Positions 27,005-35,313 of a stretch of 64,000 nucleotides of DNA are shown one piece after another. Each line of letters starts with the position of its first letter. Position 1 is the first letter of the stretch. This DNA is from Catenovulum sediminis (lineage in GTDB: Bacteria; Pseudomonadota; Gammaproteobacteria; Enterobacterales; Alteromonadaceae), in the NCBI RefSeq assembly GCF_040270295.1, contig NZ_JBELOE010000284.1, one strand, 5' to 3'. The notes under the pieces are model-generated. The model was not told the origin of the DNA. It was given only the letters and a program-made list of their open reading frames with translations, and made no database searches. A program made the translations under genes and the position numbers.

Positions 27005-27808
27005 ATGGATTTAATGTTTGCCGCTATATTTTTAGCGACTGGAGTCATCGCAGGGATCTTAGCTGGATTTCTTGGGATTGGGGGCGGACTTGTCGTTGTT
27101 CCTCTACTGTCTGTTGTTTTACCTTGGGTTGGTATCGCACCAGAGAAAGTAATGGTAATTGCCGTTGGTACTTCACTCGCGACCATCGTTTTTACTGCTA
27201 TTTCATCAACATATAGCCATCGAAAAAATAATAATGTCGTTTGGCCTGCCGTTTTTAGTCTATTTCCTGGGCTCATGTTTGGGGCCATGTTGGGCGCAAC
27301 ACTTGGTTCACAAATGGACAATAATAGCTTAGCTATCATTTTTGGTGGCTTTTGCGCATTTTTATCTATTTATGTGATCTTTGGCAAACGCTACGTTCGG
27401 CCAGTCGCTGACTATGGGCATAGTCGAGGGTGGTTATCACTCATTGGCTTTTTCACCGGTCTCATTTCTAGTCTAGTTGGTATTGGCGGTGGCACCATGT
27501 TGGGTCCTGCACTTATTTGGCTGGGTTTGGAAGCGCGCAGGGCTGTTGGAACTTCTGCAACTTGTGGCTTACTAATAGCTGCATTCGGTTCGTTAAGTTA
27601 TGTGATTAATGGGGCAAACGAAATTAATATGCCAGAGTATACGATTGGATATATATACTTGCCGGCATTTTTTGGCATTATAGCGACCTCAGTTCTTTTT
27701 GCACCATTAGGGGCTAAAATGGCAACTTTCTTTTCAGAGCGAGTTATTCGAACCTGTTTGGGGATCGCCCTGGCCGCCTCAGCAGTAAAAATGTTTTTCA
27801 GTATTTAA
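27005..27808 (+). CDS. TauE/SafE-family sulfite/anion exporter
   Basis: An inner-membrane protein of 267 aa with about eight helices. Two internal repeats each carry a glycine-rich signature, FLGIGGGLVVVP near the start and VGIGGGTMLGPAL in the middle, as in the TauE/SafE (former DUF81) family of sulfur-compound exporters. It lies between ptsP and lgt on the same strand with short gaps. E. coli has no such gene between them, so this is an added member. The substrate is unknown. Confidence 0.87.
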   Translation: MDLMFAAIFLATGVIAGILAGFLGIGGGLVVVPLLSVVLPWVGIAPEKVMVIAVGTSLATIVFTAISSTYSHRKNNNVVWPAVFSLFPGLMFGAMLGATLGSQMDNNSLAIIFGGFCAFLSIYVIFGKRYVRPVADYGHSRGWLSLIGFFTGLISSLVGIGGGTMLGPALIWLGLEARRAVGTSATCGLLIAAFGSLSYVINGANEINMPEYTIGYIYLPAFFGIIATSVLFAPLGAKMATFFSERVIRTCLGIALAASAVKMFFSI

Positions 27809-27823
27809 AAGTGGAGTTAAAAC

Positions 27824-28639
27824 GTGGGTGAATTTTGGCAGTTTCCAGCGATCGACCCAGTCATAGTTGAGCTAGGTCCAATTGCTTTACGATGGTATGG
27901 ATTGATGTATTTAATTGGTTTTGCTGGTGCTATGTACTTGGCCAATCGCAGAGCAAAAGAAAAAAGCTGTTTATGGACGCAGGAACAACTGAGCGACATG
28001 TTGTTTTATGGTTTTTTAGGGGTCGTGTTAGGTGGCAGAATTGGCTACGTATTTTTCTACCAATTTGATACCTTTATCGCAGACCCCTTATATTTATTTA
28101 AAATTTGGACGGGTGGCATGTCCTTCCATGGTGGATTTTTAGGCGTTGTGGCGGCGATGTTTTGGTTTGCAAGAAAAACGAATACCGGCTTTTTACAGGT
28201 TGCTGATTTCATAGCTCCGTTAATTCCGCTTGGTTTAGGCGCCGGACGTATCGGTAACTTTATTAATGCCGAATTATGGGGACGGCAAACCGATGTGCCA
28301 TGGGCCATTATTTTCCCCAATGCTGGTGGTGTGCCGCGCCACCCATCACAGTTGTATGAGTTTTTTCTTGAAGGGGTTGTTTTATTTATACTGTTAAACT
28401 GGTATCGACGTAAACCGCACCCGACAGGAGCAATAGCGGCTGTTTTTGCAGTCGGTTATGGTAGCTTCCGGTTTATCGTTGAGTATTTCAGAGAGCCAGA
28501 TGCCCACCTACAGGACTTTATGGGTGGTTTTATGACAATGGGGCAATTGTTATCTTTACCTATGGTGATTGTCGGCATTGCAATATTGATATACGGTTAC
28601 AAATCTCAAAAGCGCAATCAACAGGTTGAACAAGCATGA
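27824..28639 (+). CDS. lgt: Prolipoprotein diacylglyceryl transferase
   Basis: Lgt transfers diacylglycerol from phosphatidylglycerol to the lipobox cysteine of prolipoproteins in the inner membrane. The signature GLGAGRIGNFINAELWG and the HPSQLYEFFLEG segment are present, with seven predicted helices and a length of 271 aa. The start is GTG 15 bases after the TauE-family gene. It overlaps thyA by 4 bases (ATGA), the same pairing as in E. coli. Confidence 0.97.
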   Translation: MGEFWQFPAIDPVIVELGPIALRWYGLMYLIGFAGAMYLANRRAKEKSCLWTQEQLSDMLFYGFLGVVLGGRIGYVFFYQFDTFIADPLYLFKIWTGGMSFHGGFLGVVAAMFWFARKTNTGFLQVADFIAPLIPLGLGAGRIGNFINAELWGRQTDVPWAIIFPNAGGVPRHPSQLYEFFLEGVVLFILLNWYRRKPHPTGAIAAVFAVGYGSFRFIVEYFREPDAHLQDFMGGFMTMGQLLSLPMVIVGIAILIYGYKSQKRNQQVEQA

Positions 28640-29469
28640 AACAATATCTCGATTTAATGCAGCATGTGCTGGATAAAGGTACAACAAAAACGGATAGAAC
28701 CGGAACCGGTACAATTAGTGTATTTGGTCATCAAATGCGATTTGACTTAAGTGAGGGGTTTCCTCTGGTAACCACAAAAAAGTGTCATTTACGTTCTATT
28801 ATTCATGAGCTTTTGTGGTTTATAGCGGGCGATACCAATATCAAATATCTAAATGATAATGGTGTGAAAATCTGGGATGCTTGGGCGACACCAGAAGGAG
28901 AGTTAGGGCCAGTGTATGGTGCGCAATGGCGTAGTTGGCCAACGCCGGATGGTACGCAAATCGATCAGTTAGCAGAAGTGATCAATCAAATAAAAAATAC
29001 ACCCGATTCTCGGCGGTTAATTGTCAGTGCATGGAACCCCGCGGTCTTGCCAGATACCTCTATTTCACCTGATGCAAATGCTGCGCAGGGAAAACAAGCA
29101 TTACCGCCGTGTCACACATTGTTTCAGTTTTATGTAGCTGACGGTAAACTCAGTTGTCAGCTCTATCAGCGCAGTGCTGATATTTTTCTAGGGGTACCGT
29201 TTAATATTGCAAGCTATGCTTTGTTAACCATGATGGTGGCGCAGGTGTGTGAATTACAACCAGGTGATTTTGTTCATACATTAGGTGATGCACACCTGTA
29301 TTTAAACCATTTAGAGCAAACTAAACTACAATTAAGCCGAACGCCGAGAAAATTACCGACTATGAAGATTAACCCTGCGGTAAAGTCGATCTTTGATTTC
29401 AAGTTCGATGATTTTGAGTTAGAAGGATATGACCCACATCCACATATTAAAGCGCCAATTTCCGTATGA
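28636..29469 (+). CDS. thyA: Thymidylate synthase
   Basis: ThyA converts dUMP to dTMP using methylenetetrahydrofolate. The catalytic Cys159 is in LPPCHTLFQF; RTGTGT, QLYQRSADIFLGVPFNIASYA and DAHLYLNH are also conserved. Length is 277 aa against 264 in E. coli, mainly because of a short insertion around SPDANAAQGKQ before the active site, a feature also known in other marine gammaproteobacteria. Its stop codon lies inside a 13-bp tandem duplication. Confidence 0.97.
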   Translation: MKQYLDLMQHVLDKGTTKTDRTGTGTISVFGHQMRFDLSEGFPLVTTKKCHLRSIIHELLWFIAGDTNIKYLNDNGVKIWDAWATPEGELGPVYGAQWRSWPTPDGTQIDQLAEVINQIKNTPDSRRLIVSAWNPAVLPDTSISPDANAAQGKQALPPCHTLFQFYVADGKLSCQLYQRSADIFLGVPFNIASYALLTMMVAQVCELQPGDFVHTLGDAHLYLNHLEQTKLQLSRTPRKLPTMKINPAVKSIFDFKFDDFELEGYDPHPHIKAPISV

Positions 29470-29490
29470 TGTAATGTTATGATGTAATGT
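29465..29490. repeat. Exact 13-bp tandem duplication over the thyA stop
   Basis: TATGATGTAATGT is present twice head to tail (29465-29477 and 29478-29490). The thyA TGA stop is at 29467-29469, within the first copy. Confidence 0.95.
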
Positions 29491-29516
29491 ATAAAGGATT
29501 TTAAGAGGGAGCCGTT

Positions 29517-31727
29517 TTGTTAAAAAGATTATTTTTTTGTCTGCTTATGCTTGTTGTGACACTGGTAAATAGTTATGCCACTGAACGATTGGCTCCCGAA
29601 TTGACGCAACAGCAGCAATTGGTTAGTAAATCAATTTCAGCTGAAACTTTATACGCAGTCAATCACAGTACACTTAATGAAGATGGTCATTGGCAGCGCG
29701 TTTCATATTATTCTATCAGGATTAATGACCTCGCAGCGGCGCGCGATTATGGCCGTATCGTGATCCCGTTTAATCACTATTATTCAGAAATGCAGCTCGA
29801 CTTTGCCAATAGTTATTCTGCTCAAGGCAAGCTGAATGCATTGGCCGATGATGCGTTACAACGCAGAATTACAGGTGGTGGACAAGATTTTTATTCTGAC
29901 AGTAGTGAGCTGGTGTTCTCTTTACCAGAAGTGAACCCTGGCACAATAATCGAATTTCAATTTACCCAAATCAGTAAAAAATTGGCTTTTCCTAAATTAT
30001 ACACAGAGCGCAGCACGCCATACTGGTTTCAGGGAAAAGTGGCCCAAGATAGTTGGCGCGCTGACTATGTCCACAACTATGAGTTTCAATTTACATACCC
30101 ACAATCACAGCAAATATACACCCGTTATTTTAACCAGCATCCGAAGGCTGAGGTGATAGCGAGCCTAAATGGTTGGAACACTAAGCGTTGGCAGATGAAA
30201 GATGTGCCAGAGATGGTGATCGAAAGGCGAATGCCGTCTGGCCATGAAGTCAGGCCTCAGATGATGCTATCGACTTTGAAGGATTGGAGTGCGGTGGATG
30301 CGTGGACTTGGGCTAAGGTGGTAGACAAGTTACAACCCTCGACTGCGTTACAACTGGCAATTGCGTCTTTAGGGTTAAATGAGTTTGCAACTGATGAAGA
30401 AAAAGTAAGGGCGGTTTATCGGTATTTACAAACGAAAATCAGGTATGTATTCGCCCATCTCGGTCGAGGGGGTTATGATCCACACAAACCTGAAAAAGTA
30501 ATAGAAGCTGGGTACGGTGATTGTAAGGATCAAACTGTACTAGCGGTCGCTATGCTAAGAGCGCTTGGCATAGAAGCTTATCCTGCGTTAGTTGAAACCC
30601 CGCGAAATGGCAATAGTGATACACAAGTCGTTAGACTGATATTTGATCATATGGTCGTCTATATTCCAGCAACTTCCGAGCGAAGTGAAATATGGTTGGA
30701 TACCACAGGTGATCGAGGTTTATACCCTGGAATGTCAAACTATATGGTGGGGCAAAATGCACTTATCGTTGATGGAGAAGGTGGGCAATTAATAGACATC
30801 GCAGAGGAAAGTTTTGCTACAAATAAAGCTCAATTAAACATTCATTATTATCAAGATGAAAGTGGGGCGAGCAAAGCGAACTTATCGATTGAGTTATCAG
30901 GTATGTTTGAACAGCATATTCGCAGTTGGTGGAAGCATAGTTCAGAGCAGGCGGTTGCCTTGCAGCAATTTGTCAAAGGCTTATACAGTCAGGGTTTAGA
31001 TTTCTCGGTTGACGCTCAAGTGCACAATAGTGAAAGTTTAGATACTCCGGTGTCGATTACTGCAGACTACCACTTCTCGGAAAGTCCCGATAATAACGAG
31101 CTGGTGAGAGCCGCTAGTGTAATGCAGGTATTAGGTTTATTTGCTGATTTTAGCAATTTGCCAATGCCGGCGGAAAGAGTGCACCGTTATGTTGAAAAAT
31201 ATCCGTATCACCTTTCTATGCGTGTAAAAGTTGAAGATGGTAAGCAAACAATTGCCAGTTTAATACAAAATGCACAAGCAGTAGATGCAACGCATTTTAA
31301 CTTACAACAATCAGCTAAACGATTGGAAGATGGGGTTTTGCTTTCAATTGATTTTACCCACCCTGAACTCGATTTAACATTAGAAGAGTATCAAGAATAT
31401 CATAATCATATCTCTAAATTAGCTAAGCAGGAAGTTTGGTTGGTTTCTTTAAGGGTCGATCCTGAAAAAGACAAGATTGCTGAATTGTCTAAGGTCGCTG
31501 CAGAACAGGGAAAAAATAGCTTGCAGGCATATTTATTAACAGCTCGGCAACTCATTGAAAAGGGAGAGTTTTCAGCGGCGATTGAACCTGCCAGAAAAGC
31601 GATAGAGCTGGATAATAATAGTGGTGAAGCTTGGTATTTGTTGGCAACAGCACAAGGTTTTGCAACACAAGTTGAGGCATCACTAAAATCATTCGCTAAA
31701 GCCGAAGAACTAGGATATCAACCATAA
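29517..31727 (+). CDS. Secreted DUF3857/transglutaminase-like protein with C-terminal TPR
   Basis: A 736-aa exported protein. Signal peptide at about 1-22 (ending NSYA), a DUF3857 beta-rich domain (about 40-230), and a transglutaminase-like cysteine protease fold (about 285-400) with the full triad: Cys336 in GYGDCKDQ, His378 in FDHMVVY, and Asp395 in WLDTTGD. A C-terminal region has a TPR-like pair around residues 660-735 (GEAWYLLATAQGF). No substrate is known for the family. Start is TTG with AAGAGGGAG 6 bases before it. The next gene overlaps by one base, so the two are probably made together. Confidence 0.85.
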   Translation: MLKRLFFCLLMLVVTLVNSYATERLAPELTQQQQLVSKSISAETLYAVNHSTLNEDGHWQRVSYYSIRINDLAAARDYGRIVIPFNHYYSEMQLDFANSYSAQGKLNALADDALQRRITGGGQDFYSDSSELVFSLPEVNPGTIIEFQFTQISKKLAFPKLYTERSTPYWFQGKVAQDSWRADYVHNYEFQFTYPQSQQIYTRYFNQHPKAEVIASLNGWNTKRWQMKDVPEMVIERRMPSGHEVRPQMMLSTLKDWSAVDAWTWAKVVDKLQPSTALQLAIASLGLNEFATDEEKVRAVYRYLQTKIRYVFAHLGRGGYDPHKPEKVIEAGYGDCKDQTVLAVAMLRALGIEAYPALVETPRNGNSDTQVVRLIFDHMVVYIPATSERSEIWLDTTGDRGLYPGMSNYMVGQNALIVDGEGGQLIDIAEESFATNKAQLNIHYYQDESGASKANLSIELSGMFEQHIRSWWKHSSEQAVALQQFVKGLYSQGLDFSVDAQVHNSESLDTPVSITADYHFSESPDNNELVRAASVMQVLGLFADFSNLPMPAERVHRYVEKYPYHLSMRVKVEDGKQTIASLIQNAQAVDATHFNLQQSAKRLEDGVLLSIDFTHPELDLTLEEYQEYHNHISKLAKQEVWLVSLRVDPEKDKIAELSKVAAEQGKNSLQAYLLTARQLIEKGEFSAAIEPARKAIELDNNSGEAWYLLATAQGFATQVEASLKSFAKAEELGYQP

Positions 31728-34144
31728 TGTGCAACGGAATTAAATTCAGCCTGTTATTGTTGGTTGTTCTACAGTTTGGTTGTGCATCTGTTACGGAGAA
31801 AAAAACGCCGCAAGGTAAGCAATATAACTCTTCTACCGTGTCTTTTTCGGACAGCTTTTCAGCGGGCTTGTCAGATTATAATGCTTGGACTGAGCGTCAA
31901 TCGAAGGCGCATCTGGTGAGCGCACTGGCACATTTTGAGCGGGCTTACAGCTTATATCCTGATAATGTGCGTTTGCAATATTACTATTATCGTTCTTTAC
32001 TTGCGCTTGGTTTATTAAATGGGGGAGCGCAACTCATTAAAATTGAAACCACTTTTGCTCGTTTAAACCCATCATTATATCCTGAATTAGTCGCGCCCGC
32101 GTATTTAGAGTTTTTATTGGCGCAACAAGACAAAGTAGATCCTAGTGTTTTGTTCAGCCTTTTGCGTAAAGCGATGCAGCAAAATCCATATTCAGCAATG
32201 AATTGGAATGCGATGGCTCAAGTGATGAGTAAAGAGAAAAGTTATGATATGGCGATTGCTGCAGCAGCAGTTGCTAATCACATGCAGCCTAATACGGCTG
32301 AGTATCTTTACCAATTAGGCGATAACCTTAATTTAAAAGCAGAGCAGAATAGCTGTGTTTATGAAGAAAAATCTTTAATTTCTCAGTCGGCCCGTTATTT
32401 AGCAAAAGCCGCGAGTTTACAGCCTGAAAACTACGGCTTTAAGCAATATGCTGCCATTCAATATTTACGCTTGGGTATATTACCCTTATCACAACAATTA
32501 TCTAAACAAGCATTTCAGCAAGCCCACAGTTACTGGAACGCTCTAACGTATGCTGAAAGCGCAATACTGCTGGACAATTTAGAAGAAGCCAAAGAGGTGA
32601 TAGAGTTGATTGAGCATGAATACTCTAAGGAACTGGCTTTAAGGTTGACTTTGATGGTTGCTATATTAGAACAAGACACTCAGACGCTAGCGGAGGCTCA
32701 CCAACAACTCGATGACATAGGTGCAATAAAACAGCTAGATATCTTCAGCGCTGCCATGCTTGATATGGCTTTTGAGCATACCGCAGAAAATGCCATCGTA
32801 AAAAATGAGTTGAGTGGTCAAAATGACATGGTTCGTTATCTCTATATGCCAACAAAGTTGCGGCAAAAGAATTTGATGGAAGCTGCCACCACGACATGTA
32901 ATTTAACCGATATTCACTTTTTAATGGCCTTAACGGCATTCCAAAAACAAGAGTATGAAAAAGCCATTAAACATCTGCGCCTGGTTAAAGAGTTAAAAAA
33001 CACCCGGCAAACTTCTTTTCATTGGGCACATGTATTATGGCAAAAAAGTGAAATTCAACAGCAATTAGATGCGTTTGAACAGCTAAAAGTTAAAGCGCAG
33101 CAAGGAGATAATGCAGCACAAAGTCAATTAGCAGCAAAGTATCTACAGGGCTTCCTGATTACGCCTGATAAAGAAAAAGCATTACATTTTGCGCAACTGG
33201 CAGCCAATCAAAATAACACTGATGCAATGGTACTGGTTTATGAACTAACAGGTTCAAAAAATCAACAGTTATTGAAAACAGCAGCGGAACACAAAAATGC
33301 CCGAGCTATGTATTTACTCTCTGCATCTTTGCAAGGTGATCCCAGCGCCATGTTTCGACTTATTAAATCTTCAGCAGAGTTAGACTATCCACCTGCAATG
33401 GCTAAATTGGCAAACTTATATTTTCAGGGGGAAATTGTCGAGCGAGATTTGCAGCAAGCTTATAACTGGTATTATAGCGCAGCGCAACTTGGGCACTCTG
33501 AAGCCGCATTCCGAGTTGGGAAGATGGCATTTGAAGGCGTGGGTACAGAAGAAAACTTTGAAGTTGGACTGAAATATATCTATCAGGCAGCACATGCCTT
33601 AAATGCACAAGCGCAGGAATTTTTAGGTATGTTTTATCATTTTATGATCTCAGATGTTGATTATCGCGAAGCTGCTTTTTGGTATATGCATGCTGCAGCG
33701 CAAGGTTTACCGCTGGCTTTAAATAATTTAGGTGATTTGTATGAAAATGGCCAAGGTGTGGCGCAGGATTATCAAAAAGCACATGAATTATATCAGTCGG
33801 CATTAAAACAAGGTAGCAAGATGGCAAATTTGAGCTTAGCAATGCTGTATGTCAAAGGCTTAGGGGTTAAGCAAAACCAGCAAGTTGCGCTTGAGTATTT
33901 GCAAGCAGGCGCAAAAGAAGGTCACGCCTCATCTCAACTAGAATTAGCCAAATGGTATGCCCATGGTCGCGTTGTCAAACAGTCTGCTATAAATGCGCTG
34001 GCTTGGCTGCATATTGCCAAAAGTAATACCGATCTACTTGAATACGATAAAACACTGTTTGAAAAGTTTCAACAGTCTGTTTCAAAGCAGCAGTTAGAAA
34101 AGCAAATTACGCTATTACAAAGCTGGTTAAGTAAACAGTCTTAG
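31727..34144 (+). CDS. TPR/Sel1-repeat protein, likely lipoprotein
   Basis: An 805-aa exported repeat protein. The N-terminus is hydrophobic and ends LQFGCAS, a lipobox-like site with Cys19, although Gln at -3 is not canonical. TPR-like helices fill the first half; the second half (about 455-780) contains at least six Sel1 repeats of 36 residues, for example around YNWYYSAAQLGHSEAAFRVG and LGDLYENGQGVAQDYQKA. Such repeats act as protein-binding scaffolds. The start overlaps the stop of the transglutaminase-like gene (TAATG), which suggests a physical or functional pair in the envelope. Confidence 0.83.
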   Translation: MCNGIKFSLLLLVVLQFGCASVTEKKTPQGKQYNSSTVSFSDSFSAGLSDYNAWTERQSKAHLVSALAHFERAYSLYPDNVRLQYYYYRSLLALGLLNGGAQLIKIETTFARLNPSLYPELVAPAYLEFLLAQQDKVDPSVLFSLLRKAMQQNPYSAMNWNAMAQVMSKEKSYDMAIAAAAVANHMQPNTAEYLYQLGDNLNLKAEQNSCVYEEKSLISQSARYLAKAASLQPENYGFKQYAAIQYLRLGILPLSQQLSKQAFQQAHSYWNALTYAESAILLDNLEEAKEVIELIEHEYSKELALRLTLMVAILEQDTQTLAEAHQQLDDIGAIKQLDIFSAAMLDMAFEHTAENAIVKNELSGQNDMVRYLYMPTKLRQKNLMEAATTTCNLTDIHFLMALTAFQKQEYEKAIKHLRLVKELKNTRQTSFHWAHVLWQKSEIQQQLDAFEQLKVKAQQGDNAAQSQLAAKYLQGFLITPDKEKALHFAQLAANQNNTDAMVLVYELTGSKNQQLLKTAAEHKNARAMYLLSASLQGDPSAMFRLIKSSAELDYPPAMAKLANLYFQGEIVERDLQQAYNWYYSAAQLGHSEAAFRVGKMAFEGVGTEENFEVGLKYIYQAAHALNAQAQEFLGMFYHFMISDVDYREAAFWYMHAAAQGLPLALNNLGDLYENGQGVAQDYQKAHELYQSALKQGSKMANLSLAMLYVKGLGVKQNQQVALEYLQAGAKEGHASSQLELAKWYAHGRVVKQSAINALAWLHIAKSNTDLLEYDKTLFEKFQQSVSKQQLEKQITLLQSWLSKQS

Positions 34145-34399
34145 ATTGTATTGTTTTTTTACCTTTTGTAGTTTAAACCAAGCTAAAGTTGAGTTGAAAT
34201 AGGCATTTTCAATTTGCACATAGGTTTGATGTTCTGAATCTTCACATATTCGAGCAACTTTGCCTGCGCATAGCTCGCCTGTCGCATTGATTGCGAGTAC
34301 AGTATCTCCTATTTTGATTTGCCACTTGAAGAAAAGAGGCATATGGAAGAGACAATTGGTTTTGCCAAGTTGTATGTATTTAATTGCGGATAATGACAT
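34127..34399 (-). CDS. Small protein of unknown function, second gene of a Fur-box operon
   Basis: I do not recognise this 90-aa protein. It has no signal peptide or clear membrane helix. The middle part, IGDTVLAINATGELCAGKVA and the following segment, reads like a small beta-barrel similar in feel to KOW/SH3 folds (a guess). A very good ribosome site, GGAGGT, lies 7 bases before its ATG and sits inside the 3' end of the upstream gene, from which it is separated by 2 bases. That makes translation as the second gene of an operon likely. Its 3' end overlaps the convergent Sel1 gene by 18 bases. Confidence 0.7.
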   Translation of the reverse strand: MSLSAIKYIQLGKTNCLFHMPLFFKWQIKIGDTVLAINATGELCAGKVARICEDSEHQTYVQIENAYFNSTLAWFKLQKVKKQYNLRLFT

Positions 34400-34401
34400 A
34401 T

Positions 34402-34593
34402 TTACACCTCCAAGGTACGGCTGTCATGCCATTTTTCATACAGTGTTATTGATATCCAAATGCAAAAAAGCAGCGCGGTACTGATTAATTCGTATAAATT
34501 TGATATCGCATATGGCTGATCATTTAACTGTATACGCACAATAAAAATGAGTATTAATAGATAGGTAATAAATTTGAGTCGCTCTGTTTTCAT
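34402..34593 (-). CDS. Small two-helix membrane protein, first gene of a Fur-box operon
   Basis: A 63-aa protein with two predicted membrane helices (about 8-24 and 36-54). The ribosome site AAGGAT is placed correctly for ATG 34593; an in-frame GTG at 34614 would lie at the predicted transcription start and is rejected. The stretch IQLNDQPY after helix 1 resembles FQLNDLQQY in the TMEM220-like protein encoded at 34873-35283, so it may be a shortened relative. A near-consensus promoter overlapped by a Fur box lies 29-74 bases upstream. Function unknown. Confidence 0.7.
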   Translation of the reverse strand: MKTERLKFITYLLILIFIVRIQLNDQPYAISNLYELISTALLFCIWISITLYEKWHDSRTLEV

Positions 34594-34621
34594 CTTAATA
34601 TCCTTAATAAGCACTCAGAAG

Positions 34622-34667
34622 ATTATAGTCAATTTCGCCCATATGTAAATGATAATAATTATCATTT
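34622..34667 (-). promoter_or_regulatory. Fur box overlapping a near-consensus sigma-70 promoter
   Basis: On the minus strand: -35 TTTACA (34644-34649), 16-base spacer, -10 TATAAT (34622-34627). A perfect 21-bp palindrome (34647-34667), made of AAATGATAA and its mirror around TAA, overlaps the -35 element. It is built from the GATAAT-type units of the Fur consensus. Repression by iron-loaded Fur is the natural reading. The predicted start site is about 20 bases before the ATG at 34593. Confidence 0.85.
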
Positions 34668-34872
34668 GTGTTGTTTGCTTAAGTCAGCTATATCAGTGAG
34701 TCGACGTTGTCATTTATACTACCGCTGATTTACGCTTTTGAGCTTTATTGACTCTGGCTTTCGTACTTGGGTACGGCTGTATCGGTATTTGGGGTTTAAT
34801 TGAGTGCTTTAATGGTTAAACTAAAGGGTTTTTTGTGTGTTCTTTACAAGGCAATGACGCAAGGTGGTATGA

Positions 34873-35283
34873 ATGGTAAGTTGGCAAATCGCAGAGCATA
34901 GCCGTTTTAAAAAAATATGCTTAATGTTGGCGGCGCTGATATTTTTTTTATTTACCTATTTTCAATTAAATGATTTGCAGCAATATGGCAATCATGATGC
35001 GTGGATCTGGGTTTTAATGTATTTATTTGCCGCCCTGTTAAACCTTTTCTATATTAAGTACTGGGTAACGCCTGTGGTGTTCTCAGGCTGGTTAGGCTTT
35101 TCAGCAGGCGCTTTACTATTTCGCTTACAGGACGACCAAGGCAATATACATTTTAGCCGATTGCATCCTGCTAATTATTGGGACACCAGTGGCACGCATA
35201 TGATTCAAAATAGCAACGAGTCGGGCGGGTTGTTAATTTTAGTTTTCTGGGCCCTTATTCTATGGATTTGGGCTAAGCGTTAA
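34873..35283 (+). CDS. TMEM220-like membrane protein
   Basis: A 136-aa membrane protein with four predicted helices (about 14-31, 42-62, 65-82 and 115-133). The region YFQLNDLQQYGNHDAWIWVL, with aromatic residues in the following helices, resembles the TMEM220 family shared by bacteria and animals, whose function is unknown. A good ribosome site (AAGGTGG) precedes the ATG. It is divergent from the Fur-box operon and convergent with malQ. Confidence 0.72.
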   Translation: MVSWQIAEHSRFKKICLMLAALIFFLFTYFQLNDLQQYGNHDAWIWVLMYLFAALLNLFYIKYWVTPVVFSGWLGFSAGALLFRLQDDQGNIHFSRLHPANYWDTSGTHMIQNSNESGGLLILVFWALILWIWAKR

Positions 35284-35292
35284 GCTTAGCCC
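35270..35292. terminator. Inverted repeat between TMEM220-like gene and malQ
   Basis: Perfect arms GGGCTAAGC (35270-35278) and GCTTAGCCC (35284-35292) with a 5-base loop span the stop codon of the TMEM220-like gene. It sits between convergent genes, so a shared terminator is likely, although neither side has a long T-run. Confidence 0.55.
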
Positions 35293-35313
35293 ATGTCGTT
35301 ATAAACGAGCGGG

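Noticed and set aside
34260..34484. 74-codon plus-strand frame opposite the Fur-box operon
   Set aside because: The minus-strand genes have ribosome sites and a promoter; this frame has neither.
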